A DNA stretch of 44,508 bases from positions 1-44,508 of the forward strand of contig JAICXK010000011.1 of NCBI GenBank assembly GCA_025980435.1, read 5' to 3'. The notes beneath the pieces were generated by a model. It had not been told where the DNA came from, searched no databases, and was given only the letters and a program-made list of their open reading frames with translations. Below are positions 17,421 through 26,185 of the stretch, piece after piece (the stretch's first letter is position 1; each line of letters starts with the position of its first letter). The position numbers were made by a program, and so were the translations under genes. This stretch comes from Bryobacteraceae bacterium. GTDB lineage: Bacteria > Acidobacteriota > Terriglobia > Bryobacterales > Bryobacteraceae.

Positions 17421-19985
17421 GTGAAGCGTAGATCTGCCTGTTTACTATTTGCCACCGGACCGGTGCTGGCTGCTGAATGGCTTACCCAGAAGACCGAAGA
17501 CAAGCAACGAACCTGGATTGGCCCGCAATTCTGGAGCAACCCAATGCAGGATTGGCGTTTCCGGAACGGCCGCATCGAGTGCTTCGTCTCGGGCGGGAAT
17601 CGGACCGTTTATCTGCTTGCCCGGGAGCTGTCCCAAAAGTCCGGCGCCGTGACCATGCAAGTCGACCTGGGCCGCCTGGAAGACGATCCATCCGCGTTGA
17701 CGCAAGGCTTCGTGGGCTTTCGATTGGGCATCAAAGGTCGATATGACGATTACCGGGATAGCGCCATCTACGGGACCGGACTTAACGCCGGTATCGGATC
17801 GGAAGGCCAGCTATTTATCGGCGAGGTTGAGGCGAACGCCCCGGCTGTCCCGAAGTTCCCCCGGCCTCTGAGGCTTACATTCGAGGCGCAGCCGAATTCC
17901 TCGGCGTACGACGTTCGGTTGAGCGCTCATGATGAAGCAGGCCGCACCCTCGCAATGGTCTCGCGGACGGACGTGCCGGCAGCCTGGCTGGTCGGTGGGC
18001 TTGCACTCGTCTGCAACTCCGGCTCAATCGGCAAATCGCCGGATCCCTCGTCCGTGAGAACGTCGATGAGCGGAATGAACATTCGTAATCAGGAGCGCCA
18101 CGGCAACTGGCGGTTCTGGTTCCGGAACTGGAGCGTTTCGGGCGCAAAAGTGGATCGCCATGAAGAGCGCGCGTTTGGTCCAATTCTCTGGGCTATGTAC
18201 ACCGTCAGCAAACGAGTGCTGAAGCTGACCGCGCAGATGGTGCCTGTCGATGATCGCTCGACGCCTGTCGAGCTGCAGATTATGCGTCATGGGAACTGGC
18301 ACACGGAGAGTTCTTCCAAAATTGATCCGCTTGCCAGAACAGCGAGCTTTCGAATCGCGCCCTGGCCGGAAGATCGGGATGCCCGGTATCGAATTGTTTA
18401 CGACTGGAACGGTACGAACACTTTCGAAGGCACGGTTCGCCGGAACCCGGTGGACAAGCCAAAAATTGTTCTGGCCGCGCTTTCCTGCCTCAATGACTTT
18501 GGTTTTCCGCACTCCGATCTGCTTGCCTCAGTTCAGAGGTTCAAGCCCGATCTGGTTGCCTTTCAAGGTGACCAGATCTATGAGCGCTGCGGCGCCTATG
18601 GCATTCAGCGTACTCCGCTCGAGCTGGCGGTACTCGATTACCTGAGGAAGTGGTATCTCTTCGGCTGGTCGTTTCGCGAGATCATGCGCGACACGCCAAC
18701 CATCTGCACACCCGATGATCACGACGTGTATCAGGGAAACGTATGGGGCGCGGGAGGCCGGCATGCCGAGGGCGTCGGGAAGCCGGGGCAAGATAGCGGC
18801 GGTTATGTCGAGCCGGCAGCCTGGCTCAATGCGATGCAGCGAACCCAGACCAGTCATCTACCCGATCCGTACGACCCCACACCGGTTGAACAGAATATCA
18901 GCGTCTATTACACCGCGCTCTCTTGGGGCGGCGTCAGCTTTGCGATTTTGGAAGACCGCAAGTGGAAGTCTGCTCCCAAAGTGGTCCTGCCCTTCGCGAA
19001 TATAGTCAATGGCTGGGCGCAGAACCCTGCCTATGTCGCATCGCGCGACGGAGATGTTCCTGGCGCTGAACTGCTGGGCCCCCGGCAGTTGAAATTTCTG
19101 GACGAGTGGGCGCGAGACTGGAGCGGAAAGACCTGGATGAAGGTTGCGCTTTCACAGACCCTCTTTGCGAATGTCGCCACTCTGCCGTTCCCCGCCAACG
19201 ACGACGATGTCACTCCCGAGTTGCCGATTCCGACGCCCGGCGAATACCCGAAAGGAGAAGTTCTGGTTGCGGACCACGATTCCAACGGTTGGCCGCAAAC
19301 CGGGCGCAATCGAGCCCTGCAAGCCTGGCGCAAATGCTCCGCGATTCATATCTGCGGGGATCAGCACTTGGGCAGTACCGTTCACTATGGCGTGAACGAT
19401 TGGGGCGATGCCCCTTACGGCGTGTGCAGTCCTGCTCTCTCCAACATTTTTCCCAGGCGTTGGTTTCCACCCCGGCCGGGCAGAAATCCGCTGCCGGGAA
19501 GTCCGCAAAATACCGGCGACTACGTCGACGGCTTCGGGAATAAAGTGACGGTTCATGCGGTCTTCAACCCGGAACAAATGGACCCGGAACCGAAACCCTT
19601 GATGGATCGCTCACCCGGGTTCGCGATCGTCACATTCGGCCGCGACGATCGCATGATCGAGATCTCCCTCTGGCCTCGCCGCGGGAATTCAAAAACTAGC
19701 GAGGCCGGCCCGGTAGCCGGATGGCCGATAAAGATCCATCAGTTGGACAATGGATGGTCTCGAACAGGCTGGGTTCTGGATTCCGTTCACGCCGATGGGC
19801 TGCACGATTTTTGCGTACAGGTCCAAAACGATGTTTCGCGCGAGATCGTGTACACGCTTCGCATCCACGGCGATTCGTTCGTTCCCCCTGCGCCGTCCGA
19901 AGGCAAGTATTCCGTTAAGGTCTTCGATCCCGATCGTCTGTACGAGAAGTGGTATCACGGACTCGACAGCAAACCAAGAAGCTGA
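17421..19985 (+). CDS. Secreted PhoD-like metallophosphatase with N-terminal beta domain
   Basis: An 854-residue exported phosphoesterase related to alkaline phosphatase D. Metal-binding motifs are LVAFQGDQIYERCG, CTPDDHDVYQG and the late ICGDQHLGSTVHYG. About 300 N-terminal residues come before the phosphatase core and look like a beta-sandwich, concanavalin-like domain; a C-terminal beta-rich part follows the core. GTG 17421 was preferred because it starts a plausible signal peptide (MKRRSACLLFATGPVLAA); an in-frame ATG at 17382 would overlap the previous gene and weaken the signal. It lies 14 nt after the SDR gene and may belong to that transcript. PhoD enzymes use Ca2+/Fe3+ to hydrolyse phosphodiesters and monoesters. 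The substrate is unknown. Confidence 0.82.
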   Translation: MKRRSACLLFATGPVLAAEWLTQKTEDKQRTWIGPQFWSNPMQDWRFRNGRIECFVSGGNRTVYLLARELSQKSGAVTMQVDLGRLEDDPSALTQGFVGFRLGIKGRYDDYRDSAIYGTGLNAGIGSEGQLFIGEVEANAPAVPKFPRPLRLTFEAQPNSSAYDVRLSAHDEAGRTLAMVSRTDVPAAWLVGGLALVCNSGSIGKSPDPSSVRTSMSGMNIRNQERHGNWRFWFRNWSVSGAKVDRHEERAFGPILWAMYTVSKRVLKLTAQMVPVDDRSTPVELQIMRHGNWHTESSSKIDPLARTASFRIAPWPEDRDARYRIVYDWNGTNTFEGTVRRNPVDKPKIVLAALSCLNDFGFPHSDLLASVQRFKPDLVAFQGDQIYERCGAYGIQRTPLELAVLDYLRKWYLFGWSFREIMRDTPTICTPDDHDVYQGNVWGAGGRHAEGVGKPGQDSGGYVEPAAWLNAMQRTQTSHLPDPYDPTPVEQNISVYYTALSWGGVSFAILEDRKWKSAPKVVLPFANIVNGWAQNPAYVASRDGDVPGAELLGPRQLKFLDEWARDWSGKTWMKVALSQTLFANVATLPFPANDDDVTPELPIPTPGEYPKGEVLVADHDSNGWPQTGRNRALQAWRKCSAIHICGDQHLGSTVHYGVNDWGDAPYGVCSPALSNIFPRRWFPPRPGRNPLPGSPQNTGDYVDGFGNKVTVHAVFNPEQMDPEPKPLMDRSPGFAIVTFGRDDRMIEISLWPRRGNSKTSEAGPVAGWPIKIHQLDNGWSRTGWVLDSVHADGLHDFCVQVQNDVSREIVYTLRIHGDSFVPPAPSEGKYSVKVFDPDRLYEKWYHGLDSKPRS

Positions 19986-22379
19986 CTACGGGCTGACCGG
20001 GCCGGAAAGCGAACGTAATAGCGCCACCCGGTCCGGCATGGGTGGGTTTCGTCCAAGCAGGCTTAAAATTGTCGACGCGAAGTTCAGGCTATCGTATGGT
20101 TGGGTGATTTCTTCCATTGGAATACCGGCCCCGCTCATCATCCATACCGAGTGGGTCGAGATGCGCAGAAAGCTGCCATGATTACCGCCGGGATTCGGAA
20201 ACCTCGTATTAAAGTTCCAATGGTCCGAGGCAAAAATGTGAAAATCGGACTGAACCAATTCACGCCGCCGCTTCTCATAACGCAGCAACACCGAACTGAG
20301 GCCCTGAGGACCCGGGACATTATCCTCAACGGGAGAGAGTTCCTCAGTCACGCCGATCACTCCATTTGAGTAGCGCGTCTCATGAATGGCCTCAAACCAT
20401 TCGCGTTCCGTGTGCCATCCGCAAAGCCACTGCCCGCGATCCGCACCCTCCGGAAGTTTCAACTTGGGATCTTCAAACAGTTCCAGCGGCAACCCAGCCC
20501 GCCAGGGTTGGTCCTGCCACGTTATTTTGCCCGTCTTGTCTTGCTGAAGATCGCGCACTGGCTTCACCGAGATGCGACGCTCCCTGTCGGTGAGAATCAA
20601 AAGCTGGCGATCCTCATCGCCGTACAACCAATAAATGTGCCGGCCCTCTTCATCCGGCAGACGCATCATCGTGAAATCGATCGGCCGGGCCGACAGAGCA
20701 GCTTGCGGATTGTTTCGGACTCGCTGTCCGGCAAGCAGTGAAAAATAGTCGACATAGCGGAACGATTCCTCTTCATCGATGCGCCCGCCTGGATCCAGCA
20801 CCAGACCTAAAGGCCCAGGACCGGCGATATAGTGTTGCAGATCGTGGACTGTGTTGTTGTCCCCGAGGCTCATCTGCGGAACCAGCGTGGAGATCTTCTG
20901 CGTCAGGACTTCCGCGGGATCAGGGTGAAAAGCAAGTAGAGAGCGCAAATGAGCGATATAGCCGGCGTAGCCCTTTTGTTCCTGCTCCCAATCGAGCAGT
21001 TCGTCTTTCTCGCGTCTGGCTACTTTATCGTCCCCGTCTGCTCGCGCTTGGTTATTCCACTTTTTGGGCAGCCGTGCGAGAGCCTCTTTTCGAACGGCGA
21101 TCGCCTGCTCGAGCGCCGCCATTTCGGCATCGAGTTGATTCGCTGTTCTGCTCCACACCTCCCTATGACGATTGATCGTCTCTTCCAGCAAGCCCGCCGC
21201 AGCCCGCCGGATATTTGAGGGCAAATCCGCCTTGGCGAGTTGCAGAAGCAGAATGTGGATCTTGTTCACATCGCTGTTACGCAATTGAACCGCGGCCCGT
21301 TCATTGCCGTCGATATCCAGCCAGGCAGTCGGATAGTGCGATGCCTCATCTTTCAGATAGAACGACAGCCTGCTCGGGGTTATGATGCGATTTACCAGGG
21401 GGTCCAAACCCCTCAATTTGTAATCGCTGAGCTGGACCCGGTTCGTTATCACGTGATGGGCGCCACCCTCCGGACTGTTAAATAAATCGGGCAGGCTGAA
21501 GCTCTGGCTGATAACGTCGGGTACGTTATTCATCCCATGATCGGAGACGACAGCCAACACTGTATGTTCAGCCTGCGGCGACTGTTGAATCGTAGTCCAG
21601 ATGCGCCCGGCCAAAGCATCCAGCCGCTGCAGCACGGCGAACTGCGCGGCGGGATCGTTCGAGGCGTGTCCTTCGTGATCAACATCCCCAATGAACAAAT
21701 CCAGATAGAGGATAGTGGGCCGCATAAGCCTTGCCTCGAGTTCGATCTCCAGTTGCTTCTCCAGGTCAGCATCCAGGCTGGGCGATCCGAGGCCTTCCAG
21801 CATTGAAAACAAAGCCTTCGAAGAGAAGCGTCGTGCCAGAACGTTCTTCAGCGTTCTCCAGCGCACTCCGCGTTGGAAAAGCTGGAATCCCTGATAGACC
21901 TGCGCATACTCAAAGCGATCGATAATCAAAGGAATGCCGGCGCGGTCTAACACCTCAACTCCAGGCATGTCCACGTGGCGGCTGCGCGCATAGCTGAGAT
22001 AAAACGGGAAAAAGTTCAGGTAGTCGTAGACCTGTCCCGTGTAGCGATCGTATTCGACATTTCCGCGAATGACCGTGTGCCGGCCGGTGTCCAGCATCGA
22101 CCAGGAGGGAGCGGACAGGCTGATGCCGCGCGTGTAGAAGTTCTTGAATACCGTTCCGTTCTCGGCGAAGATATGGGCGAACCAAGGCAGCCGTGGCCGG
22201 TCCGTAGCCGGATCTATCTGCTTCATTCCCTGGTAAAGCGAGTTTGCGCCAAGCCCGTCCACCTTCAGAATCACGATCCGTTGCGGAGGCGGCTGCGCGG
22301 AAGCGGGCAGTGAGAGCCAGCCTGGGGCCAGAACGGCCGCCATCATAGCGCCCCAGACCGCAAGCCGGCGCAAACTCAC
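19986..22379 (-). CDS. Secreted alkaline-phosphatase-superfamily phosphodiesterase
   Basis: A 797-residue exported enzyme of the alkaline phosphatase / nucleotide pyrophosphatase superfamily. A signal peptide runs to about residue 28. The metal-site Asp41 lies in ILKVDGLGANS; the DVDHEGHASND and VVSDHGMNN motifs give the other Asp and His ligands; a late GGNHGSF adds the last His. By alignment with NPP enzymes, the nucleophile position (usually Thr) is Ser89 in SLSAPSWSMLDTGR. A middle region of about residues 380-480 is helical and charged. The gene uses a GTG start overlapping the upstream TGA by 4 nt, so it is translated together with the unknown gene before it. Its stop touches the stop of the convergent PhoD-like gene with no gap. 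Confidence 0.85.
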   Translation of the reverse strand: MSLRRLAVWGAMMAAVLAPGWLSLPASAQPPPQRIVILKVDGLGANSLYQGMKQIDPATDRPRLPWFAHIFAENGTVFKNFYTRGISLSAPSWSMLDTGRHTVIRGNVEYDRYTGQVYDYLNFFPFYLSYARSRHVDMPGVEVLDRAGIPLIIDRFEYAQVYQGFQLFQRGVRWRTLKNVLARRFSSKALFSMLEGLGSPSLDADLEKQLEIELEARLMRPTILYLDLFIGDVDHEGHASNDPAAQFAVLQRLDALAGRIWTTIQQSPQAEHTVLAVVSDHGMNNVPDVISQSFSLPDLFNSPEGGAHHVITNRVQLSDYKLRGLDPLVNRIITPSRLSFYLKDEASHYPTAWLDIDGNERAAVQLRNSDVNKIHILLLQLAKADLPSNIRRAAAGLLEETINRHREVWSRTANQLDAEMAALEQAIAVRKEALARLPKKWNNQARADGDDKVARREKDELLDWEQEQKGYAGYIAHLRSLLAFHPDPAEVLTQKISTLVPQMSLGDNNTVHDLQHYIAGPGPLGLVLDPGGRIDEEESFRYVDYFSLLAGQRVRNNPQAALSARPIDFTMMRLPDEEGRHIYWLYGDEDRQLLILTDRERRISVKPVRDLQQDKTGKITWQDQPWRAGLPLELFEDPKLKLPEGADRGQWLCGWHTEREWFEAIHETRYSNGVIGVTEELSPVEDNVPGPQGLSSVLLRYEKRRRELVQSDFHIFASDHWNFNTRFPNPGGNHGSFLRISTHSVWMMSGAGIPMEEITQPYDSLNFASTILSLLGRNPPMPDRVALLRSLSGPVSP

Positions 22380-24325
22380 TGGACAGTTTCCGCGGTCTGA
22401 GGAAGGGGCGAAGCGACTATTCCGGGTGCAGCACCCGGTCGCGTGTCCACGCCATTTCGGTCAAGAACCCGAATGGCGCCAAGGCATTCCGTTCGCAAGG
22501 TGGAATCGCCTGACAGTTCTTGCAAGGCTTGCAACGTGCTCCGAACATGCGCTCGAACCTTAGATGACCGGACGCGGGGCATCAAGGTGCTCAACGTCGT
22601 TACCGAGTCCTGCACGCGCGAAGAGGAGTACGCGACTTCGGGAGGAGTTCCCGCCTGGACCAGTGAATCGAGAAAGCCAAGCTGGGTCTGAATGCGGCGG
22701 TAGCAGTCCAAGATGACGAGATCCCCGACATCCGGCTTGGCACGGTGTGTATAAGCGCTCAGAGTTGCGGCGTGTAAAAGCCCGTGTGCGATTGCGCTTG
22801 ACCTGCTCTCGCCGAAGGACGCCAGTTCCGAACGCCTGTCTTTGTCAAGTTGATCTGCAAGGGCGCCACCCGGCCCGGCCTCCTGCTGTAAGCGCGCATA
22901 CCTCACCGACGCCGCGCGAATCTCCTCTCCCGGGGCAGTTTCCAGCGGATTGACTGCCAGTGAGCGCACACGTTTCTGCATCTCTTGACGAAGGGCCGGA
23001 TCGAGCTGTTGATCAAGCGCAAGCGCTACTCGAAACTGCGAGTAGCAGTCCAGTCTCTCTGCCTGGTCCGTTGCGCCTCCACGCCTTGACACTACAAAGT
23101 TATAGAGGTCGGCTCCGACGTAGTAATACCAGTTCGTGAAGTGCGAGATGCCGATAACACCGCTCGTTATCTCGTTAATCGCCCGCTGCGTAAGCTCGTG
23201 ACGTCGAATGTGAAGCTTATCGCGGAAATCAATCAGCAGCAAAGGCACCTTCGGATAGTTCAGGCTGTAGACCCCCAACGGCGCCATCCGTGCCGTCTTC
23301 TCGCCGGGCGCGTCGAGCGCTTGATTAGCAGGCGCTAGCCCACCGCTCTCGTTGATCGTCCGGTCAAATGCCGGCCCTTTCCAGTCCTTCAGCCGCTCAT
23401 CCTTCCACGGATCCTTGATGTTCAGCAGCTTCCAGATTGGGCCAAGCGCGGCGCCCGCCGGTTGGCGTGTTTCAGCAAGCGGAAACCAGAGAATGGCGTA
23501 CTGCTGGGAATCGCCCGCCATATTCAGCGGCTCAAAAAGCAGCCCGGTACGGTCAGCGCATTCCCGAAGCACCTCCCAGTTGCGGCTTCGAATGCGCTCC
23601 TGCTCAAATGCTGTCTCCTTACCAAGGTGCGCGGCCTGCCGCTCGCTCACAAACCCGCCCAGTAGCTTCCTGCGTAATTCCAGGCGGGCGGTGACCGTAT
23701 CAAGCTGTGTCTGACTCGGCATCGAGGGATCATTCGAGGCCGGCGCATTCCTCAAGTAGCTGATCGCCTCTTCCAAATGGAGCCGCTCATGATCCTGTTC
23801 GTTGGTCCGATACGCTCGCGAACTGGCGCGAATCGGCGTGGTCATCGGGTCCAGCATGGTCCACTGCAATACGTCGCGGCCAATTCCGGAAAGCACGCGA
23901 TGATGCGGTGCGCTCAAATCCACCAGCGGTGCAACCCGGCCACCCGCCGCGAGCGATGACCCGGAGCCGACATGCCAATAGAAAAACGGAACTGCCGAAA
24001 GCAGGCGCTTTTGCCAGGTCGGACGTGTATAGCTCAGCAGCCAGATACAACTGACACGGTCATTTGCGGACTCGGTGTCGCCCAGGGTATCGCGCAGAAG
24101 CGCGATCACCGGCGTATCCTGCGCCGCCCCCAGGGAACCCTCGCAAGAACGGCAGAACAGGGTCAAAAGCTGGGCGGTTTCGCCCACTGGAGTCGCTTTC
24201 CAATAGTAAGCAGACGGCTTGCTCTCCGGGAGCACGGGAAGTTGCTGTCGTTGTTCGACATCGGCAGCCTGCGCAAAAACCGCGCACAACAATAGCAGCA
24301 GACAGAATCGGAACCGTCCAGCCAT
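22376..24325 (-). CDS. Secreted protein of unknown function
   Basis: A 649-residue protein I do not recognise. It has a clear signal peptide (MAGRFRFCLLLLLCAVFAQAA), then an apparently all-helical, charged body without obvious catalytic motif, membrane segment or repeat. Short aromatic patches such as SHFTNWYYYVGADLYNFV stand out near residue 400. One cysteine pair (CRSC) occurs near residue 60; another Cys follows at WLLSY-adjacent positions. The gene starts with ATG and ends in a 4-nt GTGA overlap with the phosphatase gene downstream, so the two proteins are very likely made together and may work in one periplasmic pathway. Confidence 0.75.
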   Translation of the reverse strand: MAGRFRFCLLLLLCAVFAQAADVEQRQQLPVLPESKPSAYYWKATPVGETAQLLTLFCRSCEGSLGAAQDTPVIALLRDTLGDTESANDRVSCIWLLSYTRPTWQKRLLSAVPFFYWHVGSGSSLAAGGRVAPLVDLSAPHHRVLSGIGRDVLQWTMLDPMTTPIRASSRAYRTNEQDHERLHLEEAISYLRNAPASNDPSMPSQTQLDTVTARLELRRKLLGGFVSERQAAHLGKETAFEQERIRSRNWEVLRECADRTGLLFEPLNMAGDSQQYAILWFPLAETRQPAGAALGPIWKLLNIKDPWKDERLKDWKGPAFDRTINESGGLAPANQALDAPGEKTARMAPLGVYSLNYPKVPLLLIDFRDKLHIRRHELTQRAINEITSGVIGISHFTNWYYYVGADLYNFVVSRRGGATDQAERLDCYSQFRVALALDQQLDPALRQEMQKRVRSLAVNPLETAPGEEIRAASVRYARLQQEAGPGGALADQLDKDRRSELASFGESRSSAIAHGLLHAATLSAYTHRAKPDVGDLVILDCYRRIQTQLGFLDSLVQAGTPPEVAYSSSRVQDSVTTLSTLMPRVRSSKVRAHVRSTLQALQELSGDSTLRTECLGAIRVLDRNGVDTRPGAAPGIVASPLPQTAETVQ

Positions 24326-24457
24326 ACGGATCTCAGTTGCCCACCTTCGCTACTGCAATCGAACAGCCGAACGGCCCAACAACGTGGTTGGACAGGCAAT
24401 CGAAACAAGAAATTAGTAGAACTTCTGGCTTACACATCCGTGTTACGGTGAAGGGGA
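24326..24457. promoter_or_regulatory. Shared upstream region of two divergent genes
   Basis: These 132 bases separate the minus-strand unknown/phosphatase operon from the plus-strand His-rich protein and metal efflux operon, so both promoters should lie here. A TTGGAC hexamer near 24391-24396 could be a -35 box for the plus strand, with an AT-rich stretch downstream. No clear operator palindrome was found. Confidence 0.3.
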
Positions 24458-24889
24458 GTGCATTTCGATACAGCACTAAATCTGCTCTGGGTTTTGCTCG
24501 GACTCTCAGCCCTGGCAGGTACTATTCGCACCAGACTCCGGCAACCTTCCTCCGGGAACCGCGCTCCAGCCTGGCTGCACATTGCCGGCGTGGCCCTCAT
24601 CGTCGCGGCCCTTTTCCCATATATTTCCGCCACGGACGACGTACTGCGCATTCAACATTTTAACGCGCAGCAGGATCATCAGCATCCGGACAAGAAGCAC
24701 AGCAGCGATAACAACCTGATCCGTTTGTATGAGACCATGGACACCCCGCTGATCTCTGCTGCGGTGGTTCTCGTCTTCTGCACGTTTTTCATTTCCCTGG
24801 TCACGACGCCGGTCAATGCGCTTATCGACCGGAGTGAGCCCTTCGAGAGCGGCCGTTCCCCGCCATTTGTTACCCACCGCGCAGCGTAA
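24458..24889 (+). CDS. Small membrane protein with histidine-rich loop
   Basis: A 143-residue protein with three probable membrane helices (about residues 4-22, 38-57 and 97-117). Between helices two and three lies a polar loop (61-90) with four histidines, including DHQHPDKKH, and several acidic residues, as seen in metal-binding linkers. The start is GTG 24458, with AAGGGGA immediately upstream at unusually short spacing, so the true start is not certain. It lies 33 nt before the CzcC-like gene on the same strand, so a role in sensing or handling the exported metal is a fair inference. No named family was recognised. Confidence 0.65.
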   Translation: MHFDTALNLLWVLLGLSALAGTIRTRLRQPSSGNRAPAWLHIAGVALIVAALFPYISATDDVLRIQHFNAQQDHQHPDKKHSSDNNLIRLYETMDTPLISAAVVLVFCTFFISLVTTPVNALIDRSEPFESGRSPPFVTHRAA

Positions 24890-24922
24890 AAATTTTCAAC
24901 CGTAGAGTTTCGAGGAGGACAG

Positions 24923-26185
24923 ATGCAGCGCCATCGATGGCGTTTGTACATCGGTCTCCTGTTCGCGGTCGGCGGCATGGCGCAACAAGCCACTCCTCCG
25001 CGCGCGCTCACATGGCAGGAGACCCAGGAACGGTTTAGGGCTAACAACCCAACCCTTTTGGCCGGAAGAGTCACTATTGACGAATCGCGAGCCGATGAAG
25101 TCACGGCGTACTTGCGTCCCAACCCGGATGTCACTCTCGGGTGGGATCAGCTCACGCCCTTCAGCACGAATCCGTACCGCCCCTTGTGGCAGTCGTATCT
25201 GTTCGGCAATCTCAGCTATTTGCATGAGCGCGGCCACAAGCGCGAACTGCGCCTCGCCAGCGCGCGCCAGGCCACTGAAATTACGGTATCCGCTCAGTCG
25301 GATCTCGAACGCAATCTGATGTTCAATCTGCGCGATGCGTTCAACCGCGTGCTCCTGGCCAAAGCGGTGGTGCTGGTTGCACGGGAAAATCTCCGCTACT
25401 ACGACAAAGTGCTTTCAGTCAATGCGGAGCGCTATAAGGCCGGAGATATCGCAAGGGTCGATTTCCAAAGGCTCGATCTGCAGCGCATCCAGTTTGAATC
25501 GGATCTGGCAACCGCTGAAGTCGACCTGAGGACGGCAAAGATCGATCTGTTAACTCTTCTTCGGGATCGAACGCCGGTAGAGGAGTTCGATATCAGCGGC
25601 CCATTCGAGTTTGAAGAGCCGGTTATCACCCTGGCCGAACTGCGCGAAGACGCGCTCAACAGCCGGCCCGATCTGAAGGAAGCCCGGCAGTCGCTGGAAA
25701 AGTCAAGGACGGACCACCAGCTTGCCATTGCAAATGGCTCCGTGGATCCAATCTTTGGCGTCGACATGTCGCATCAGCCGCCGCCTCTGAACACCTACAT
25801 CGGAGTAAGCGTCAGTTTTCCGCTGAGAATTTTCGACCGGAACCAGGGCGAAAAGTTGCACACCCTGCTCGATATCAACCGCAACAGCAAATTGAGCGAT
25901 GCGGCCGAGCTAAGCGCATTGCATGATGTCGATTCCGCTTATGCAACGCTCGAGAGCACGCTCGATCTCTTGCGGCCGTATAAGGCGAAGTACCTGAAAG
26001 AAGCCGGCGATATCCGCTCCACAGTCTCCTTTTCATACCAGCACGGAGCCGCTTCGCTGCTCGATTTCCTGGATGCGCAGAAGAGCTACCGTGACACGCA
26101 GCTTACTTACTTGAACCTGATTGGCGCATATTTCTCCGCCGCCAACCAACTGAATTTCGCCGTAGGACGTGAGGTAATTCCATGA
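24923..26185 (+). CDS. Outer membrane efflux protein, TolC/CzcC family
   Basis: A 420-residue outer membrane factor of an RND efflux system. The N-terminus has a signal sequence (hydrophobic after MQRHRWR, cleavage near GGMA). Two long alpha-helical coiled sections separated by short beta segments follow the OEP pattern; LTWQETQERFRANNPTLL marks the beginning of repeat one and STVSFSYQHGAASLLDFLDAQ lies in repeat two. A strong GAGGAGG site lies 4 nt before the ATG. The last bases overlap the adaptor gene (ATGA). It would form the trimeric exit duct for the CzcBA pump. Confidence 0.9.
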   Translation: MQRHRWRLYIGLLFAVGGMAQQATPPRALTWQETQERFRANNPTLLAGRVTIDESRADEVTAYLRPNPDVTLGWDQLTPFSTNPYRPLWQSYLFGNLSYLHERGHKRELRLASARQATEITVSAQSDLERNLMFNLRDAFNRVLLAKAVVLVARENLRYYDKVLSVNAERYKAGDIARVDFQRLDLQRIQFESDLATAEVDLRTAKIDLLTLLRDRTPVEEFDISGPFEFEEPVITLAELREDALNSRPDLKEARQSLEKSRTDHQLAIANGSVDPIFGVDMSHQPPPLNTYIGVSVSFPLRIFDRNQGEKLHTLLDINRNSKLSDAAELSALHDVDSAYATLESTLDLLRPYKAKYLKEAGDIRSTVSFSYQHGAASLLDFLDAQKSYRDTQLTYLNLIGAYFSAANQLNFAVGREVIP

